From: Thermoanaerobaculia bacterium
GTDB lineage: Bacteria; Acidobacteriota; Thermoanaerobaculia; Multivoradales; J023
DNA: 64,000 nt
Direction of reading: 5' to 3'
Assembly: GCA_030431255.1 (NCBI GenBank)
Contig: JAUIJL010000025.1
Location: 62,001-126,000 of the forward strand
The notes beneath the pieces were generated by a model. It ran no database searches. It saw only the letters and a program-made list of their open reading frames with translations, and was not told where the DNA came from. Made by a program: the position numbers and the translations under genes. Below are positions 56,184-64,000 of this stretch, in pieces. The number at the start of each line of letters is the position of its first letter. Within the stretch, counting starts at the first letter, position 1.

Positions 56184-57083
56184 ATGAGAGCCCTGTTCGT
56201 CGTCTTTTTCTTGTTCGTCTTTTCCTTGTGCGCCGTTGGGTCGACTCCTCCTCTGCAGGCGGATCAAGTCGTGGACCACGGCGACATCATCGTGACCGTG
56301 CACGACCAACCGATCGCAGATCTGAGCTCGCTCGTCCGCCCAGCGTTGCCGCGCAAAATCGACACGGCCGGAGATTGGTTGGTGCTGCCCCGCTTCGAGG
56401 TGGACACCCTGAATCCCAACGGTGTGACCACCCTTTTCGCCGTGCGCAACGTGACCGACGGCTCTCGCCAAGTGATCTTTCGCTACTACACCGACGGCGG
56501 TGGCTCCGTAGCCGAAACGGTGACCCTCGGCCCCAAGCAGGTGCGGTCGGTCAACCTCCGGGATGTGGCGGGTTTGACCCCGAATCCGGCGGGCATCGCC
56601 TCGGGTTATGTGGACATCATCGATTCCGACGCCATCCAGATTTTTCCCCAGTCGGTGATTCAAGGGGATTATTTCTTGGCCGACACCGCCAACAACTTCG
56701 CGTCCGGTGATCGGTTGGTGGACTACACCAATTTCGCCCAATTCGTGGATCTGTGCAGCAAATTCGAGCTCCGCTTCCTCAACGGCGGCGCGTTCAACGG
56801 TGGCACCGACATCACCGTCTTCACCGACGTCTTGCAAACCGGCTCGGAATTCGTTTACGCCGTCTACACCGAAGCCGGCACCCTAGTGCGAAGCGGCAGC
56901 GTGAACACCACCTATCGCAGCGCCAAATTCCCGGCCTCGTTCCTCGCTGACTCCACGGCTTTCGGCGTGATCGAAATCGTCTTCAACGGCACCTCCGGCC
57001 ACGCGTCCAGTGTCTTCAGCGCCCTGGGCAGGTTCTCCGTGGGGCTCAACGGCCTCTGCGAAGGTCAAGTGAACGAGCCATAA
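56184..57083 (+). CDS. Secreted protein of unknown function
   Basis: A 299-residue protein with AGGAGA before the ATG and a strong signal peptide (LFVVFFLFVFSLCAVGSTPP). The mature part is beta-rich: GDWLVLPRFEVDTLNPNGVT TLFAVRNVTD, IIDSDAIQIFPQSVIQGDYF, then a C-terminal domain FELRFLNGGAFNGGTDITVF. Two Cys (VDLCSKFE and GLCEG) could pair. The pattern of conserved 'ttlfaVrNvt' with 'D' resembles secreted proteins of unknown role in related genomes. Confidence 0.75.
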   Translation: MRALFVVFFLFVFSLCAVGSTPPLQADQVVDHGDIIVTVHDQPIADLSSLVRPALPRKIDTAGDWLVLPRFEVDTLNPNGVTTLFAVRNVTDGSRQVIFRYYTDGGGSVAETVTLGPKQVRSVNLRDVAGLTPNPAGIASGYVDIIDSDAIQIFPQSVIQGDYFLADTANNFASGDRLVDYTNFAQFVDLCSKFELRFLNGGAFNGGTDITVFTDVLQTGSEFVYAVYTEAGTLVRSGSVNTTYRSAKFPASFLADSTAFGVIEIVFNGTSGHASSVFSALGRFSVGLNGLCEGQVNEP

Positions 57084-57116
57084 GCCATCAGGACAGCGCC
57101 CGTGGTCGACTGCAAT

Positions 57117-58562
57117 TCATGGCACGCCGACACAACCGGCCCGCAGACGATCGACTTCATCGAAGCGTCCTTGCAGTGACCGGATCTGAATGAGATTGAG
57201 GCAGGTCGCTTCTTCGTCGAGGTAGGCCAGAACACGGGCGCCCGTGGAAGCCGGCTTCAGCGCCGCGATGTAATGGTCCGCGGCGCGCTCTAAGTCGCCG
57301 AGCAGGCCGTAGGCATCTCCCAAATAGGTGTGCCCCTCGCGGAAGGCAGGGTCTCGCTCCACCTCAGGGGTGAACAGCCGGATGTCATTCTCGAATCGAA
57401 GCCCACCCACACTCGTAGATACCACGGCCAACATGAGCCACGCCCCCAAGCCGGCCACAGCCCACCGCTTAAGGCCTGATTTCTCACGAAAGCAACGGCC
57501 GACGAGCGCCACGGCCACGCCGACCGCCGTCACCGCGAAATAGCTGTAGTGGGGAGAGCTGAAGCGAGGCCCGGGCAGTATCTGCAGGGCGGGAGCTAAA
57601 CCGACCGCCAGGAAAAGCAAGAGTAGACCCACCTCCCACTGCCGGCGAAGCCATAGAAACCAGCCGGCGACAACAGCAGCCGTCGCAAACAACGACACCG
57701 CCACGAGCGGATCCCACACGCCACGAACCCTGGTCGCATCGCTCAGCCCCGGCAGAAACGGGCTCATCAGCTCAAGCAGTCGCTCAGCGAGCACCGCGGC
57801 GCGGGTCCCGAAGTGCTCGCCGAGGCTTAGATCCGGCTGGGTCAGATGCCAACCCATGCCGACCGCTCGGCCCCTCAACAGGAGATAGACGCAGACGGTC
57901 ATGCTCAGCAGCACGAAGAATCCTCGATGCTCGCCGAGTCTATAGACCGGCAAGGTCCGTCCCTTTTGCAGCTCCCAAACCCCGGCAGCTCCCAGAAACC
58001 AGAAAAGCGCCGGCTCCTTCGACATACATCCCAACCCGAGCGCCACCGCGCACAGCACTTCGGTGAGCCGTGTGCTCGCCTCGTCCTTACGGCGGATGCG
58101 TGCATAGAGGGTCAGGCTGATGAGAACCCATAGGGTGACGAGGAGCTCGGGACGATAGGCGATCGCCCCGACCGGTAGCCATGACAAGGGATGCACCGCG
58201 ACGACCGCGGCGGCGACCACCGCCTCTCGAGACCCGAGGTCGAAATAGGAACGGCAGAAAGCCGGCACAGCAACCACCACCGCCGTGTGCAGGAGCAGGT
58301 TGGTCAGATGATGACCCGGGGCCCAAAGGCCGTAGATTCCATAATCCACCGCCTGGGATAGGGCCACAACAGGGCGATAGAAACCCGTCGCGGCAAAGGA
58401 TTCCGTGAAGAGCGCCCACGGCCGGCTCAAGGCTCGCAGCGCCCTACCCCACTCCAAATCACCATGGTCGAGCCACACGAAGCCGTTATCGACATAGGTG
58501 ACGTGGGTGGCGAGGGCGAGAAAAGCTACCCACGTCACCGGCTTTGAAACCGCGACGCTCAA
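57117..58562 (-). CDS. Multi-spanning membrane protein with C-terminal TPR (GT39/TMTC-like)
   Basis: A 481-residue protein with about ten helices. The first loop carries YVDNGFVWLDHGDLEWGRAL, where GT-C glycosyltransferases have their acidic motif, followed by GFYRPVVALSQAVDYGIYGL WAPGHHLTNLLLH, a pattern also seen in TMTC-type proteins. The last 100 residues contain a TPR-like pair (GHTYLGDAYGLLGDLERAAD HYIAALK). A polyprenyl-phosphate-sugar dependent glycosyltransferase is the best guess. It starts 6 bp after the metallophosphoesterase stop, so the two form an operon. Confidence 0.7.
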   Translation of the reverse strand: MSVAVSKPVTWVAFLALATHVTYVDNGFVWLDHGDLEWGRALRALSRPWALFTESFAATGFYRPVVALSQAVDYGIYGLWAPGHHLTNLLLHTAVVVAVPAFCRSYFDLGSREAVVAAAVVAVHPLSWLPVGAIAYRPELLVTLWVLISLTLYARIRRKDEASTRLTEVLCAVALGLGCMSKEPALFWFLGAAGVWELQKGRTLPVYRLGEHRGFFVLLSMTVCVYLLLRGRAVGMGWHLTQPDLSLGEHFGTRAAVLAERLLELMSPFLPGLSDATRVRGVWDPLVAVSLFATAAVVAGWFLWLRRQWEVGLLLLFLAVGLAPALQILPGPRFSSPHYSYFAVTAVGVAVALVGRCFREKSGLKRWAVAGLGAWLMLAVVSTSVGGLRFENDIRLFTPEVERDPAFREGHTYLGDAYGLLGDLERAADHYIAALKPASTGARVLAYLDEEATCLNLIQIRSLQGRFDEVDRLRAGCVGVP

Positions 58563-58568
58563 AACGGC

Positions 58569-59768
58569 TCAAGAGCCCCTGCAGGTCACGAGCTGCTCAG
58601 AGGGCTCGCAGATCGGCGGGCTGTCCTGGGTCATGGTGCAGCTGTCGAGCTTGTAGGGTTCATGCCCTTCTTTTTTGTAGTAATAGTCCAGCACCATCTC
58701 ATGATCTGAGACGGTGACCCTCAAGGCGCCGGGATGGTCGTTGTAGCAGGAGCTTTTCATGACCTTCGGATCGAAGAGATCGCAACACTTGCTGCTGCCG
58801 TCATGGGACTTACCAGGCTGATCCCGAGTGCTCTGCCCAGCAATGATGAACAAGCTTTGCTCACCGTTCACAGACACCAAATTTCGTTGGAAGTTGTGCT
58901 CATGACCAGCGAGCATGATGGTGTTTTTTTGAAAACCTTTTTTCAGGATGGCGTCGGCGATCTTTCTCACTTGCGGGCAAGACGGGCCATGATTCGAAGA
59001 TGAATTAAAGGCGGGCTCGTGGGAAAAAACAACATTCCACTTCGGCGGCTCCTCAGGCATTGGGGGTCGAGGCCCCCGACCCTTGAGCAGCGCTTCGATC
59101 TCCGCAATGTAGAGCGCCGTGTACTGATTTTTTGTCTTGAGAAGGCCCGGGCAATGCTTGGGTCCCCCATGCTGCTCGTCTTGGCAAATGCAATTGCTGT
59201 TGATGCCGATAAACCGAACATTGTATCGATCAAAATAATAGACCGTCAGCTTATTGCCTGTCACCTCGGGTCCGAGATGAAAGTGGTCGCGATAGGCGTT
59301 GTAGTGCTCATGGTTATTCTTGTCGAATTCGTGATTTCCGGGAACGGGAAAGAATCCGTTGGACTGGCCTTTTTGTGTCCACCGGCAAGGCTTGCCGTCC
59401 CAATCCTCGGCTCGATTGTTTTCACAGGAAGGGGCATGAGCCATGTAGCGACAGTAATATTTATCGGAGGTGTGTTTGTAGCCGACACATCGATGACTGA
59501 TGTAATTATTATCTCCTACCGTCAGGATAAGGTCGGGAGCCCAACCGTTCACCACCATATCCGCTACCCGCCGGGTATGGTCGTTGTCTTCCCCGTAATC
59601 CCCGACCACGGCAAACTCGAGCTGAGCGGCGGCGGCCGCCTTTTCATCCTCATTCTCACTCCAAGCTGAAGGAGCCGGTAAAAGCAGCACCGCGACCGCG
59701 AACGAGATCACCATGGCGAAAAACGTCACCAGAGAAGAAAGCGTTGGCAGGCTCGGAATCGTTCGCAT
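58569..59768 (-). CDS. Secreted metallophosphoesterase of foreign-looking composition
   Basis: A 399-residue protein with an N-terminal export signal (FFAMVISFAVAVLLLPAPSA). The calcineurin-like motifs are complete: FAVVGDYGED, LTVGDNNYI, PVPGNHEFD, VVFSHEPAF and MLAGHEHNFQ, as in purple-acid-phosphatase-like enzymes. Twelve or more Cys suggest disulfides. The gene is visibly richer in A/T and in Lys/Asn codons than its neighbours, which suggests acquisition. Substrate unknown; a phosphomonoester is likely. Confidence 0.85.
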   Translation of the reverse strand: MRTIPSLPTLSSLVTFFAMVISFAVAVLLLPAPSAWSENEDEKAAAAAQLEFAVVGDYGEDNDHTRRVADMVVNGWAPDLILTVGDNNYISHRCVGYKHTSDKYYCRYMAHAPSCENNRAEDWDGKPCRWTQKGQSNGFFPVPGNHEFDKNNHEHYNAYRDHFHLGPEVTGNKLTVYYFDRYNVRFIGINSNCICQDEQHGGPKHCPGLLKTKNQYTALYIAEIEALLKGRGPRPPMPEEPPKWNVVFSHEPAFNSSSNHGPSCPQVRKIADAILKKGFQKNTIMLAGHEHNFQRNLVSVNGEQSLFIIAGQSTRDQPGKSHDGSSKCCDLFDPKVMKSSCYNDHPGALRVTVSDHEMVLDYYYKKEGHEPYKLDSCTMTQDSPPICEPSEQLVTCRGS

Positions 59769-59854
59769 AGCGTCGTCTCCTCAAAAGGTCATGGCGGGAA
59801 ATCGAGCGGGCTGGGCCGACGGCGCACGCTGCTGCCGATCGAAGCTCCATGTCA

Positions 59855-62083
59855 TCAAAACGACCGCCCGATGAGCAGGTAGAGAGCGCTGTCGCCGCTC
59901 TCGGCGAAACCCGCGGCCAGGTATAAGGGGCCAAAGGCGGTATCGACCCCGATGGAAAGGCTGCCGGCGTAATGGAGATCACCCAGATCCACTTGATCTT
60001 GATCCAGCCAAAGGTTGCCGGCTTCGAGGGAGGCCCCCAAATAGACGCCGTTGCCGAGGCCCGTGGGCAAATCCATCAGACGAAAAAGGTAGAGCAAGGC
60101 CGCGGATCCGCCGTAGCGACCGGTGATGGTGCCTTGGGACACTCCTGAGAGACCGAAAAGATCCCCTAAATCGTGCACGGTAGGCGACTCGGACCCCAAG
60201 GCGCTGTAGAGATTCACCAAGCTCAGGATCGTGTGGCGACCGTGGGTGCCCGCCAGACCCAAGAAGGCGAAGAGCTGCTCGAAGTCTTGCTCGGCACCCA
60301 GCTGCTCACGGGAGGCCCGAACGTCAATCGCGGCGAAATAGCCATTGCGGGGAAAGTTGACGTTGTCGAATTGGTCGACTACGGCGTTGAATCGAAGGAC
60401 TCCGGTCTCGGCTTCCGCCTCACGGGGAAAATCCGTCGGCACGTCGGCGTCCAAACGCAGCTCGGAAGCCAGCTCCCCCCGGCTGACCCCTAAACGAAGC
60501 TCCGCAAAACGCCCGAGCTGAACCCCCAAATCCAACCCCAGCTCCACTGCGTCCACCCGATAGGGCACCGTGGCCCCTCCGCCCACCGCAAAGTCGATGG
60601 TCGAGGTGGATTGGCGCAGCCAGGCGGCGGCGAAGAACGTTTGCGCCAAGCTCAGGGGTTGGTAGAGCTCGGCGAAGAGCGCGGGATCCTCACCCAGCTG
60701 GGTCTGAATCTTGAGCTCGCCCCGCCGACGGTTCAGGCGGGTCATGGTGTAGCTAGACAAGAGATTGAAGAAGCTCTCGCCCTCGAGGTCGGCGAAAAGG
60801 CCGACACCAAAGCGCAAATAATTGGGTCCCCAGGGCTTGTCGATGGCCTCGATGATCAGGTCGAAACCTTCGTCGGAGGGCAGCAGCCGGAAATCGACCC
60901 GCTCGTAATCTCCGGTCTCGAATAAACGCTGCAGATCTCGACGGATAGCCTCCAAGTCCAGAGGGTCCCCGTGCTTCGTCTCGATCTGGCGGAAAAGGAA
61001 ATTCGGATCGGCGGTGGAGCTGGAGCTGAGCTGCACGGAGCTGATGCGCTCGCCCTCCAAGGACCTAGGACGCCGAAGCCGCCCCTGAAACGCCAGGTAG
61101 CTCTCCTCCGAGATGGAATAGTCACGCAGCTGGAGCTCGACCGATCGCGCCGCTTGCTCACCGAGCGGCACCATTTCAATGCCGCGATCGAATTGCGCGG
61201 AGCCGAATTCTTCGAGCAAGGGGTTGATCACCACATCCGCATCGGCCGCCTGCTCCTGCACATTTTGGTAACTCCCCAGCACCATTGCTTGGCCGGTGAT
61301 CGAGGAAATAGAATTGAGATCTTCCTTATCGGGCAAGGGCTGGCCGACGTCCACGGCGATGATCACATCGGCACCCATCTCCCGGGCCACGTCCACGGGC
61401 AGGTTGCGCACCAAGCTGCCGTCGACCAAAAGGCGGCCATCGATTTCGATCGGCGAAAAAATTCCCGGCAGCGACATGCTGGCCCGCATTGCCCGGCCGA
61501 GATCCCCGCGGCTCAACACCACGACCTTACCCGTCTCCAGGTCCGTGGCCACCGCGCGAAAGGGAATCGGGAATTGATCGAAGTCCTCGATGCCGACGGT
61601 TTGGAGCGCCATCAGCTGCAGGGCGAACCCGAGCTTCTGGCCGCTGACCAAGCCCGAGGGAATCTGGAAAGAGCCGTGGTTGAAACCGGCCTCGAATTGG
61701 GCCAGATAGTTCTGATCATCGACCTTCCGGCGGTACGGCAGATGTCTGCGGGGCGGTCGGTCGTCGAGCAAATCCCGCCAATCGGTTTCGGATAAGATGC
61801 GCTCCATCTCGGTCGGGGAGACGCCCGCGGAATAGAGCCCTCCGACGATGGCGCCCATGCTCGTGCCGGCCACGAAATCTACCGGGATCCGGAGCTCTTC
61901 GAGCACCTTCAGCACACCAACGTGGGCGATGCCCCTAGCGGCTCCACCGCTCAACACCAAACCGATTCGGGGACGGGGCTCCGGATCGGGCTCTGAGGCC
62001 CATACCGAGCCCGCCGCCACCGTCGACCAAGCCGTCAGCGCTATCAAAATCCCCGCCGACACGCGGGAGCTGAGCTTTTTCAT
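59855..62083 (-). CDS. Patatin-like phospholipase with POTRA and barrel (PlpD-like, type Vd)
   Basis: A 742-residue protein with signal peptide (VSAGILIALTAWSTVAAGSV). The patatin domain has the oxyanion loop SGGAARG, the nucleophile in GTSMG (GxSxG) and the catalytic Asp in IDGRLLVDGSLVRNLPVD. A POTRA-like segment (about 390-440) leads to a 16-strand barrel of about 330 residues ending in LYLLIGRSF. This is the PlpD layout, in which the barrel anchors or secretes the lipase. It acts on phospholipids at the cell surface. Confidence 0.9.
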   Translation of the reverse strand: MKKLSSRVSAGILIALTAWSTVAAGSVWASEPDPEPRPRIGLVLSGGAARGIAHVGVLKVLEELRIPVDFVAGTSMGAIVGGLYSAGVSPTEMERILSETDWRDLLDDRPPRRHLPYRRKVDDQNYLAQFEAGFNHGSFQIPSGLVSGQKLGFALQLMALQTVGIEDFDQFPIPFRAVATDLETGKVVVLSRGDLGRAMRASMSLPGIFSPIEIDGRLLVDGSLVRNLPVDVAREMGADVIIAVDVGQPLPDKEDLNSISSITGQAMVLGSYQNVQEQAADADVVINPLLEEFGSAQFDRGIEMVPLGEQAARSVELQLRDYSISEESYLAFQGRLRRPRSLEGERISSVQLSSSSTADPNFLFRQIETKHGDPLDLEAIRRDLQRLFETGDYERVDFRLLPSDEGFDLIIEAIDKPWGPNYLRFGVGLFADLEGESFFNLLSSYTMTRLNRRRGELKIQTQLGEDPALFAELYQPLSLAQTFFAAAWLRQSTSTIDFAVGGGATVPYRVDAVELGLDLGVQLGRFAELRLGVSRGELASELRLDADVPTDFPREAEAETGVLRFNAVVDQFDNVNFPRNGYFAAIDVRASREQLGAEQDFEQLFAFLGLAGTHGRHTILSLVNLYSALGSESPTVHDLGDLFGLSGVSQGTITGRYGGSAALLYLFRLMDLPTGLGNGVYLGASLEAGNLWLDQDQVDLGDLHYAGSLSIGVDTAFGPLYLAAGFAESGDSALYLLIGRSF

Positions 62084-62168
62084 GCGCCGATCTTAACCCG
62101 CAAGCGAGCGAGCCGGGACGATCCACTTGATGGTGCCGGGGAACCCGGAGCCTTGGTAAGCTCTCGCC

Positions 62169-63593
62169 ATGGATAAAGCTTGGTGTTTGCGGGAGGTAGG
62201 AGCCGAGGGTCGGCGCTTCCTACCGGGTCCCGGCGACAATGTGGTCGGCAGCGCTCCGAGCTGCGCTTTCCAGCTGGACCACCGGGGCATCTCCCGCCGC
62301 CATGCCGTCATCCAGGTCGATCCCGACGGTTGCCGAGTGTCGGATCTGGGCTCGAAGAACGGCACCCGAGTGAATGGCGAGGCCGTGGAGCACAGCCGGC
62401 TCCAGCTCGGTGACGAGATCGCTTTCGGCGCCACCGTCTGGCGCTTGGAAACCGTCGACCAGGAGAACCTGGAGCTGGCCGTATCCGTGGAACCGCCCAC
62501 AGGCCACGGCTCCCAGCGCACCCACCACGAGGAGACCCTACCCTTATCCCACGACGACCGCAGCGTGAGCCCACCGTGGCTGGGGGGCATGGTGGAGTGC
62601 GTGTCACCGGCCATGCGCGAGGTCTATCGGCAGATTGAGATCTTGCACCAGGGAGACGTCCCCCTCCTGATGCTCGGGGAGACCGGGGTCGGCAAGGAAC
62701 ATCTGGCCCGGGCCGTGCACGACGGCTCGGCTCGACACCAAGGCCCCTTCATCGCGATCAATTGTGCTGCGCTGCCGGCCGATCTGCTGGAAGCTGAGCT
62801 GTTCGGCATCGGTCGAGGGGTGGCGACGGGCGTGGCCGCGCGTCCGGGAAAGATCGTGCAAGCCTCGGGCGGAACGCTTTTTCTCGACGAGGTCGGAGAG
62901 CTGGCGCCGGACCTGCAGGCCAAGCTCCTGCGGGTCCTTCAGGAGTCCGAGGTCTCGCCGCTCGGTGAGACGGTCAGGCCGGTGGACGTCCGCTTCCTGG
63001 CGGCCACCAATCTCGATTTGCAGGCCCGAGCGTCCGCCGGCGAGTTCCGCTCCGACCTCTACTACCGCTTGGCGGGATACAGCCTCACCGTGCCCCCCTT
63101 GCGGGAGCGCCCCGAGGACATCCGGGTCTTGGCCGGATTCTTTCTGCGCAGATTCAGCCGCGAGGTCGGTAAATCCGTTCGCGGTTTGACGATCAAGGCC
63201 CTGGAGGTCTTGGAGCAACGGCCGTGGCCCGGCAATGTGCGCGAGCTGAGCAACGTGATCCGGCGGCTCGTTTATCGATCGGTGGACGGACAGGCCATCG
63301 ACTCCGACATGTTGCTCGGCAGCCACGAATCGCCGGAGCATCCTCTGGAGCAAATTGCGGATCGCCTGCCCCTCGGCTCCGTGCCCCTCGCCGACTACTT
63401 GGAAACCTTGGAAAGGCGTTTGGTGGAACGGGCGATGGCGCAGACGAACGGCAACCGATCACAGGCCGCCCGCCTGCTGGGGGTTTCCCGCAACGGTCTG
63501 CGCATCCGACTGCGGCGGCTGGCGGGCTCGTCGGACGAGCTCGTCTCCTCCGACGAGCTCACCGAGGACGGAGCCGGCACCGCCCGCTACTGA
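62169..63593 (+). CDS. FHA / AAA+ (NtrC-like) / Fis regulator with altered GAFTGA loop
   Basis: A 474-residue protein. Residues 22-95 are an FHA domain (VVGSAPSC, GISRRHAVI, DLGSKNGTRVNG) that should bind a phospho-Thr peptide. Residues about 145-385 are a sigma-54 activator type AAA+ domain: Walker A GETGVGKE, Walker B GGTLFLDEVGEL, arginine finger FRSDLYYRL, and PWPGNVRELSNVIRR. Residues 217-222 read GVATGV instead of GAFTGA, so the Phe that contacts sigma-54 is absent. The C-terminus has a Fis-type helix-turn-helix (NGNRSQAARLLGVSRNGLRI RLRR). The last residues contain a small SSDEL repeat. Confidence 0.9.
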   Translation: MDKAWCLREVGAEGRRFLPGPGDNVVGSAPSCAFQLDHRGISRRHAVIQVDPDGCRVSDLGSKNGTRVNGEAVEHSRLQLGDEIAFGATVWRLETVDQENLELAVSVEPPTGHGSQRTHHEETLPLSHDDRSVSPPWLGGMVECVSPAMREVYRQIEILHQGDVPLLMLGETGVGKEHLARAVHDGSARHQGPFIAINCAALPADLLEAELFGIGRGVATGVAARPGKIVQASGGTLFLDEVGELAPDLQAKLLRVLQESEVSPLGETVRPVDVRFLAATNLDLQARASAGEFRSDLYYRLAGYSLTVPPLRERPEDIRVLAGFFLRRFSREVGKSVRGLTIKALEVLEQRPWPGNVRELSNVIRRLVYRSVDGQAIDSDMLLGSHESPEHPLEQIADRLPLGSVPLADYLETLERRLVERAMAQTNGNRSQAARLLGVSRNGLRIRLRRLAGSSDELVSSDELTEDGAGTARY

Positions 63594-63619
63594 CAAACCG
63601 CGCGCTGACAAACCACCGG

Positions 63620-64000
63620 CTACGGACAATCCGTGGGAGCTCCCCCCGGATCGGTAGGTGGCGGATCGGGATCGACCGGAAATCTCACCACTTGACCACC
63701 GCTGGTGCAGGGGTCCGGCCGCGTCGGCGAGAGGGAGTGGGTGCGCAGATCGTAGGCCTCGACCGCCCGTACACCGGCCCCGACAAATCGGGCGACGGCC
63801 TGGCTCGCCTCGCCGAACCACAGCTCCGAAGCTTGGGGCTGATGGCCGTGCAGGATCTCCCACCAGCCGCTATCCGGACCGTAAACCCCCAAGGCGTCGG
63901 TGCCGTCCGACTGGGGAACGGCCAACGGCCAAAGCCGCTCGTCGGATAGGGAGGGGTAGATCCCTTGGTAGATCGACCCCTGGGCCGGATAGTGGCGGTC
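63620..64000 (-). CDS. C-terminal part of an unknown protein, 5' end outside the window
   Basis: On the minus strand a frame is open from the window edge to a stop at 63620-63622. The 126 visible residues include HYPAQGSIYQGIYPSLSDER, VYGPDSGWWEILHGHQPQAS, ELWFGEASQAVARFVGAGVR and a Pro-rich tail (PVDPDPPPTDPGGAPTDCP). No family recognised. It is convergent with the FHA regulator, 26 bp away, without an obvious terminator between. Confidence 0.65.
   Translation of the reverse strand, partial: DRHYPAQGSIYQGIYPSLSDERLWPLAVPQSDGTDALGVYGPDSGWWEILHGHQPQASELWFGEASQAVARFVGAGVRAVEAYDLRTHSLSPTRPDPCTSGGQVVRFPVDPDPPPTDPGGAPTDCP

Noticed and set aside
1-64000. tRNA, rRNA and riboswitch genes
   Set aside because: Reading the intergenic regions on both strands showed no cloverleaf ends, rRNA core motifs or known riboswitch cores; a covariance search would be needed to exclude small RNAs.

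Overview
The window is GC-rich, densely coded, double-membrane (Gram-negative-type) bacterial chromosome. The gene mix points to the phylum Acidobacteriota, perhaps a Thermoanaerobaculia-like lineage: a 'VWFA-related' protein, exported TPR-CHAT proteins, a kinase-TPR giant, several SSS symporters, a TonB-dependent receptor and a C-terminal DGFESG motif. That assignment is inferred from gene content; no rRNA or other marker gene is present. No tRNA, rRNA, CRISPR array or prophage was recognised.

Layout. 1-5.5 kb: the end of a PlsC-like acyltransferase, a REP-associated tyrosine transposase (RAYT) next to clusters of a short hairpin-like repeat, a secreted Cys-rich protein and a sulfatase. 5.5-14 kb: an SSS symporter with a small membrane partner, a large sensor kinase divergent from an unknown gene, an AGCS symporter, and an EcsC-like protein whose coding sequence has absorbed copies of the repeat. 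14-20.6 kb: a four-gene operon with stop/start overlaps (ECF sigma, membrane anti-sigma, exported TPR-CHAT protein, VWFA-related protein), then an outer-membrane barrel. 20.7-32 kb: paired amidohydrolases, an alkylsulfatase, an ArsR/AHSA1 operon with a clear operator, small secreted proteins, a GNAT protein and an M4 metallopeptidase.

31.9-47.4 kb: a zinc-ribbon/cyclase/kinase/TPR protein lies between two internally deleted gene copies (mini-ROK and mini-CHAT). Beside it is a sucrose locus resembling the Xanthomonas sux locus: TonB-dependent receptor, Na+/sugar symporter, amylosucrase and ROK fructokinase in one operon. Divergent from it is a 1224-residue protein that joins a MerR DNA-binding domain and a CarH-like fold to a GH13 alpha-amylase-family enzyme. 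The inferred path is sucrose entry through the receptor, import by the symporter, cleavage by amylosucrase to glucan plus fructose, and fructose phosphorylation by the ROK kinase, with the MerR-GH13 fusion as candidate glucan-responsive regulator.

47.4-51.8 kb: a second sigma/anti-sigma/exported TPR-CHAT operon, parallel to the first. 52-64 kb: secreted proteins, a cassette of a CC-rich peptide, a flavoprotein and a SigZ-like sigma factor, a TPR-bearing membrane protein, a metallophosphoesterase of different base composition, a PlpD-like patatin-barrel protein, an FHA/AAA+/Fis regulator with an altered GAFTGA loop, and the 3' end of an unknown gene.

The most unusual items are the MerR-GH13 fusion, the twin sigma/anti-sigma/CHAT operons, and the RAYT with its dispersed repeat, some copies of which lie inside coding sequence.
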